64,000 nucleotides of DNA from Microbacterium helvum (GTDB taxonomy: Bacteria > Actinomycetota > Actinomycetes > Actinomycetales > Microbacteriaceae): contig NZ_JACXZS010000004.1 in assembly GCF_014779795.1 (NCBI RefSeq), positions 274,253 to 338,252 of the forward strand, in the 5' to 3' direction. Positions 60,544 to 64,000 of the stretch are shown piece by piece; positions within the stretch are counted from its first letter, which is position 1; each line of letters opens with the position of its first letter. The translations under genes and the position numbers were made by a program. Below the pieces are notes generated by a model, which was not told where the DNA came from, did no database searches, and worked only from the letters and a program-made list of their open reading frames with translations.

Positions 60544-61179
60544 ATGGGAGAGCAGAACGCGAACCAGCGGTTCGTCGACGAGGCCACGAGTGAACCCGAT
60601 CACATCGCGGCCGCACGGGCTCACGCGCTCGAGCTCGGCGCCGCGCCGGTGAGCGCGGCGATCGGCGCGCAGTGCGCCGTGATCGCCGCGGCGTCGCAGG
60701 CGCTCAGCATCGTCGAGATCGGCACCGGAGCGGGCGTATCGGGGCTGTGGCTGCTGCATGGATCGCCCCGCGCGACGCTCACCACGATCGACAAGGAGCC
60801 GGAGCACCTGGGCGCCGCTCGCCAGGCGTTCGCCGATGCGCGGATCCCGGCCGCTCGCGCGCGCTTCATCACCGGACGTGCGTCCGAGGTCCTTCCCCGC
60901 ATGAATGAGGCCTCGTACGACATCGTCCTCGTCGACGCGGATCCCGAAGGAGTCATCGAGTACGTCGAGCACGGGCTGCGCCTCGTGCGCGCCGGCGGCA
61001 CGGTCCTCGTGCCGCGTGTTCTCGCCGGGGGCGCCGTCGCCGACCCGGTGCGCCGCGATCCGGTGACGACGGCCTACCGCTCGCTCATCCAGGAGACGCA
61101 GGGCTCCCCCGCCGTCATCGGGGCGCTGTCGATCACCGGTGAGGGACTCCTGCAGCTCACCACCGTCCCGTCCGCCTGA
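60544..61179 (+). CDS. O-methyltransferase (class I, family 3 type)
   Basis: A 211-aa SAM-dependent methyltransferase. Motif I is VEIGTGAGVSGLWLL, an acidic motif II is TTIDKEPEHL, and the metal/catalytic region is DIVLVDADPEGV. ATG 60544 is fixed by GGAGG (60532-60536) and a TAGGCT -10 box (60519-60524) before it. The acceptor is unknown. It is divergent from tatB. Mycobacteria have a similar gene near tatB and htrA, as I recall. Confidence 0.87.
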   Translation: MGEQNANQRFVDEATSEPDHIAAARAHALELGAAPVSAAIGAQCAVIAAASQALSIVEIGTGAGVSGLWLLHGSPRATLTTIDKEPEHLGAARQAFADARIPAARARFITGRASEVLPRMNEASYDIVLVDADPEGVIEYVEHGLRLVRAGGTVLVPRVLAGGAVADPVRRDPVTTAYRSLIQETQGSPAVIGALSITGEGLLQLTTVPSA

Positions 61180-61205
61180 AGCCTCCTCGGCCGGCGCCGG
61201 GTATG

Positions 61206-61235
61206 CGAAAGGCCGGTCCGGGGACCGGCCTTTCG
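61206..61235. terminator. bidirectional hairpin between the methyltransferase and DUF3117 genes
   Basis: CGAAAGGCCGGTCC (61206-61219) pairs perfectly with GGACCGGCCTTTCG (61222-61235) over 14 bp, leaving a 2-nt GG loop. It is 26 nt after the methyltransferase stop and 12 nt after the DUF3117 stop on the other strand. Confidence 0.9.
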
Positions 61236-61247
61236 GGACGATGCGAC

Positions 61248-61421
61248 TTACGCGGCGTTGACGACGCCACCCAGAACGTCGTAGAGCTCTTTAGCCTCAG
61301 CGTCGTTCACAGAGACGACCAGACGGCCGCCACCCTCGAGCGGTACCCGCACGATGATGAGTCGACCCTCCTTCACGGCCTCCATCGGCCCGTCTCCGGT
61401 TCTCGGCTTCATGGCTGCCAT
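61248..61421 (-). CDS. DUF3117 family small protein
   Basis: A 57-aa protein not long enough for most ORF cut-offs. It begins MAAMKPRTGDGPMEAVKEGR and ends AKELYDVLGGVVNAA, matching the highly conserved actinobacterial DUF3117 family. An AAGGAG ribosome site precedes the ATG at 61421. The function is unknown. It has TAA as stop, rare in this window. Confidence 0.93.
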   Translation of the reverse strand: MAAMKPRTGDGPMEAVKEGRLIIVRVPLEGGGRLVVSVNDAEAKELYDVLGGVVNAA

Positions 61422-61518
61422 TGCGGCTCCTTTACATCGATGGTCTGCCAGACAAGTTTATCGTGAGGGCACCCGCCCCGGGGCACGGCTGTGGAAAGCG
61501 GCATCCGATCTTCGGACC

Positions 61519-62745
61519 TCACGGTACCTGCCAGGCGGTATTCCCGAGGGCGTACATGTTGTAGATCCACCACCACTGCCCCAGCAGGCAGGCCGCGAGC
61601 ACGCCGATCCGCCAGACACGCGACCGCGGCGCGGCGACGGCGCCCCACAGCGGCGACAACGGCACGAGCAGGCGGAAGATGCTCGACTGCGGAAAGAAGA
61701 CCAGCACGAGGTAGAACAGGTAGCTCGCGCTCCAGAGCCGGATCTCGGCGCCGAGTCGTCTCACCTGGGGCAGGAAGAGCAACGCGGCGGCGATCGCGAC
61801 GATCCCCGCACCCACGGCGACGTACCCCCACACCAGGGGCAGCTGCCACATCGTGACGAACCAGAACCGGATGCCTGCGTCGAACGCCTCGAACGGGGCG
61901 AAGCTGGCATCGCCCGGTATCCAGTTCCGGCGCCAGGCGAGTTCGGTCGACAGGTAGGCACCCGGGTCGCCCGTGATCCATCCGGCGACGACCTGCCATG
62001 CGAAGCCGGCGACCGTCGCCAGCAGTCCGAGCGTCACGATATGGATGATCTCGCGCCTGCCGAGGTGCTCGCGCCGGCGGTTCAGCCAGCGCCAGATGCC
62101 GAACAGCGCGAGGAACAGCGCGAACGCGAGCACGCCGGGCCGGGTGAACGCCATCAGCGGTATCAGCAGATAGAGCCAGCCGTACCTGCGGCGCAGAACG
62201 CACCACAACGCGCAGAACAGCCAGAGCAGGTACAGCGTCTCGGCGTACCCGACCTGGAAGAGCGCCGCCAACGGCCCGCAGGTGAAGAAGACCACCGCCC
62301 ACAGCGTCGCGGACGAGTCGAGACGAAGCCGCAGCAACCGGTAGAGGACGAGGGATGCCGCGTACCCGGCCGCGAGTGAGACGATCAGTGCGCCGATCGC
62401 CCATTGGCCGAAGGGCAGCGAGACCCACTGCGCGAGGTAGGGGAAGACAGGCATGAAGGCCCAGGCGTTCTCGGCGATCTGCCCGGAGTCCGTGAGCGGC
62501 AGCTGCGATGGATACCCCGAGTACGCGATCAGCCAGTACCAGGTCCCGTCCCACGCCACGATCGTCGAGGCGAGATCGGCGTCGGGACCCATCCGCGAGC
62601 CCACGCCCGACAGGTCGGCTGCCAGAAGCAGCATCGCCGTCGTCACAAGCCGCGCGGCGACGTAGATCACAGCCACGTGCATGGCCGTGCGACCACGGCG
62701 CTCCGGGACGCCAGGAGCCTCGGCCGGCGGCTGCCCCTCAGTCAC
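61519..62745 (-). CDS. multi-pass membrane mannosyltransferase (PIG-V/GT-C type)
   Basis: A 408-aa protein with about ten membrane helices. The first extracytoplasmic loop has WDGTWYWLIAYSGYP, where the acidic residue fits a GT-C catalytic Asp, and AFMPVFPYL follows, as in PIG-V-like enzymes that use polyprenyl-phosphate mannose. GTG 62745 starts 7 nt after the dapE stop on the same strand, so the genes are likely co-transcribed. The acceptor glycan is unknown. Confidence 0.83.
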   Translation of the reverse strand: MTEGQPPAEAPGVPERRGRTAMHVAVIYVAARLVTTAMLLLAADLSGVGSRMGPDADLASTIVAWDGTWYWLIAYSGYPSQLPLTDSGQIAENAWAFMPVFPYLAQWVSLPFGQWAIGALIVSLAAGYAASLVLYRLLRLRLDSSATLWAVVFFTCGPLAALFQVGYAETLYLLWLFCALWCVLRRRYGWLYLLIPLMAFTRPGVLAFALFLALFGIWRWLNRRREHLGRREIIHIVTLGLLATVAGFAWQVVAGWITGDPGAYLSTELAWRRNWIPGDASFAPFEAFDAGIRFWFVTMWQLPLVWGYVAVGAGIVAIAAALLFLPQVRRLGAEIRLWSASYLFYLVLVFFPQSSIFRLLVPLSPLWGAVAAPRSRVWRIGVLAACLLGQWWWIYNMYALGNTAWQVP

Positions 62746-62751
62746 GAGCGG

Positions 62752-63828
62752 TCAGCTGCCTGCGAGCCACGCACGCAGGCCATGCTCGACGGCCTCGATC
62801 TGGGCGATCGGAACGCGTTCCTCATCGTGGTGCGCCAGGCTCGGATCACCAGGCCCGTAGTTCACCGCCGGGACGCCCAGCGCACTGAAGCGAGCGACGT
62901 CCGTCCACCCGTACTTGGGCCGCGGCTCCGCATTCACCGCGGCGAGGAACTCCTGCGCCAGCGGGGCGTCGAGCCCGGGACGAGCGCCGGCGGCGCCGTC
63001 GACGACCTCGACCTCGAGGCCGGCGAACACCTCGCGGACGTGCGCCTCTGCCTCGGCGAGGTCACGGTTGGGCGCGAAGCGGTAGTTGACCTCGACCTCG
63101 CAGAGGTCGGGAATCACATTGCCGGCGACGCCACCGCGGATCCGCACGGCGTTCAGGCCTTCGCGGTACACGAGGCCCTCGACCGGGACCTCACGCGGGC
63201 GGTACTCCGCGAGACGCGCCAGCACGGGTGCGGCCTTGTGGATGGCGTTCTCGCCCACCCATGCACGGGCGCTGTGCGCACGAACGCCATGAGTACGCAC
63301 GATCGCACGCAGGTTGCCGTTGCAACCGCCCTCGACGGCGCCGTTCGAGGGCTCGCCGAGGATCGCGAAGTCGCCCTGGAAGAGGTCGGGGCGCGTGCGA
63401 GCGAGCCTCGTCAAGCCGTTGAGGTCGGCGTCGACCTCTTCGTGGTCGTACCACATCCACGTGATGTCGACGCGGGGTTCGACGAGCTCCGCCGCGAGCT
63501 TCAGCTGCACGGCGGTGCCGGCTTTCATGTCGACGGTGCCGCGGCCCCAGATCACCGGGATGCCGTCGACGACGGTGTCCCGCGTCGGCAGGTTGTCGTT
63601 GATGGGAACGGTGTCGATGTGCCCGGCGATCACGACGCGCTGCGGTCGTCCGAGGTTCGTCCGCGCGACGATCGTGTCACCGTCGCGATAGACCTCGAGG
63701 TGCGCAAGCGCAGAGATCGCGTCGTGGATGGCGTCGGCGAGCACACGCTCGTCACCGGAGACACTCGGAATGTCGCAGATGTTCCGCGTGAGTTCGACGG
63801 AGGACACAGAGAGATCGAGCAACGCCAT
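62752..63828 (-). CDS. dapE: succinyl-diaminopimelate desuccinylase
   Basis: This M20 zinc hydrolase forms LL-diaminopimelate for lysine and cell wall synthesis. The 358-aa length fits the actinobacterial form. Metal ligands are seen in GHIDTVP (His70), [14 protein letters not shown] and the C-terminal AHHDEE. ATG 63828 has TAGACT 6 nt upstream (plus 63835-63840), leaderless, which fixes the start. It is downstream of the rRNA operon terminator on the same strand. Confidence 0.92.
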   Translation of the reverse strand: MALLDLSVSSVELTRNICDIPSVSGDERVLADAIHDAISALAHLEVYRDGDTIVARTNLGRPQRVVIAGHIDTVPINDNLPTRDTVVDGIPVIWGRGTVDMKAGTAVQLKLAAELVEPRVDITWMWYDHEEVDADLNGLTRLARTRPDLFQGDFAILGEPSNGAVEGGCNGNLRAIVRTHGVRAHSARAWVGENAIHKAAPVLARLAEYRPREVPVEGLVYREGLNAVRIRGGVAGNVIPDLCEVEVNYRFAPNRDLAEAEAHVREVFAGLEVEVVDGAAGARPGLDAPLAQEFLAAVNAEPRPKYGWTDVARFSALGVPAVNYGPGDPSLAHHDEERVPIAQIEAVEHGLRAWLAGS

Positions 63829-63880
63829 TGTTCGAGTCTACCCAGGGCGACAGCGGCGCCCGACGAGAGTCGCGTTAACG

Positions 63881-63914
63881 CGGAATGGCCACCCAGTGTT
63901 GGGTGGCCATTCCG
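63881..63914 (-). terminator. rRNA operon terminator hairpin
   Basis: CGGAATGGCCACCCA (63881-63895) pairs perfectly with TGGGTGGCCATTCCG (63900-63914) around a GTGT loop, a 15-bp stem. It lies about 11 bp after the 3' end of the 5S rRNA read on the minus strand and about 40 bp before the dapE promoter. Confidence 0.88.
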
Positions 63915-63924
63915 TGAATGGGTG

Positions 63925-64000
63925 TCCGGCGGTGTCCTACTCTCCCACAGGGTCCCCCCTGCAGTACCATCGGCGCTGAGAGGCTTAGCTTCCGGGTTCG
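63925..64000 (-). rRNA. rrf: 5S ribosomal RNA, 3' part (5' end outside window)
   Basis: On the minus strand the sequence reads CGAACCCGGAAGCTAAGCC at the right edge and continues to GGGAGAGTAGGACACCGCC, the conserved middle and 3' parts of actinobacterial 5S rRNA. The exact 3' end (63923-63926) is estimated from helix I. The rest of the rRNA operon should lie to the right of the window. Confidence 0.93.

Overview
The window is GC-rich actinobacterial chromosome, most likely a Microbacterium or close Microbacteriaceae relative. Pointers are the decaprenoxanthin-type C50 carotenoid operon, the AdnAB helicase-nuclease pair, small actinobacterial families (DUF3107, DUF3117, DUF4192, DUF6328, UPF0182), an initiator tRNA without encoded CCA, and many genes whose -10 box (TAnnnT) lies 6-7 nt before the start codon, implying leaderless mRNAs. 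No phage, transposon, plasmid or CRISPR sequence was seen. Coding density is very high and no stretch over 300 bp lacks a gene.

Layout. 1-2.6 kb: an ABC transporter (permease cut by the window edge, ATPase with a long disordered N-terminus). 2.8-6.4 kb: a nucleotidyltransferase, a glycine-rich membrane protein, two small unknowns and a DUF4192 protein. 6.5-13.1 kb: a maltokinase with a LacI-type operator, then a cell-surface polymer group (three CDP-glycerol glycerophosphotransferase-like enzymes and a family 2 glycosyltransferase). 13.2-17.6 kb: an HtrA protease, and an aminotransferase converging on a nitrilase that together look like a transaminase/omega-amidase pair. 17.7 kb: initiator tRNA-Met with its own terminator.

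17.8-24 kb: a MarR regulator divergent from idi-crtE-crtB-crtI-crtYe-crtYf-crtEb, with a perfect palindrome between them. The operon should make a C50 cyclic carotenoid, but crtE carries an apparent one-base deletion. 24-44.4 kb: a block whose gene content resembles the Mycobacterium tuberculosis Rv3193c-Rv3211 region as I recall it: UPF0182, PDZ/Lon-like protease, zinc metalloprotease, orphan leader-binding (TOMM-type) protein, UvrD2, NudC, a kinase-fold protein without its catalytic loop, AdnB, AdnA, DUF3107, a ferritin-like protein and a DEAD-box helicase.

44.5-53.7 kb: a PLDc_N/SHOCT membrane protein, PHP phosphoesterase, exo/endonuclease-phosphatase, PepP plus gamma-glutamyltransferase, a 26-bp tandem repeat, a divergent pair of citrate synthases (one fused to a DNA-binding domain and lacking a usual catalytic His), and an alpha/beta hydrolase. 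53.7-57 kb: an ABC-2 exporter operon with a stress protein. 57-61.4 kb: a soluble MgtE/CBS protein, DUF1003, Mrp, TatB, O-methyltransferase and DUF3117. 61.5-64 kb: a membrane mannosyltransferase and DapE, then the 3' end of a minus-strand rRNA operon (5S rRNA).

The most unusual candidates are the HTH-citrate synthase locus, which looks like a metabolic enzyme turned regulator, the orphan TOMM-type protein, and the catalytically degenerate APH-fold protein.
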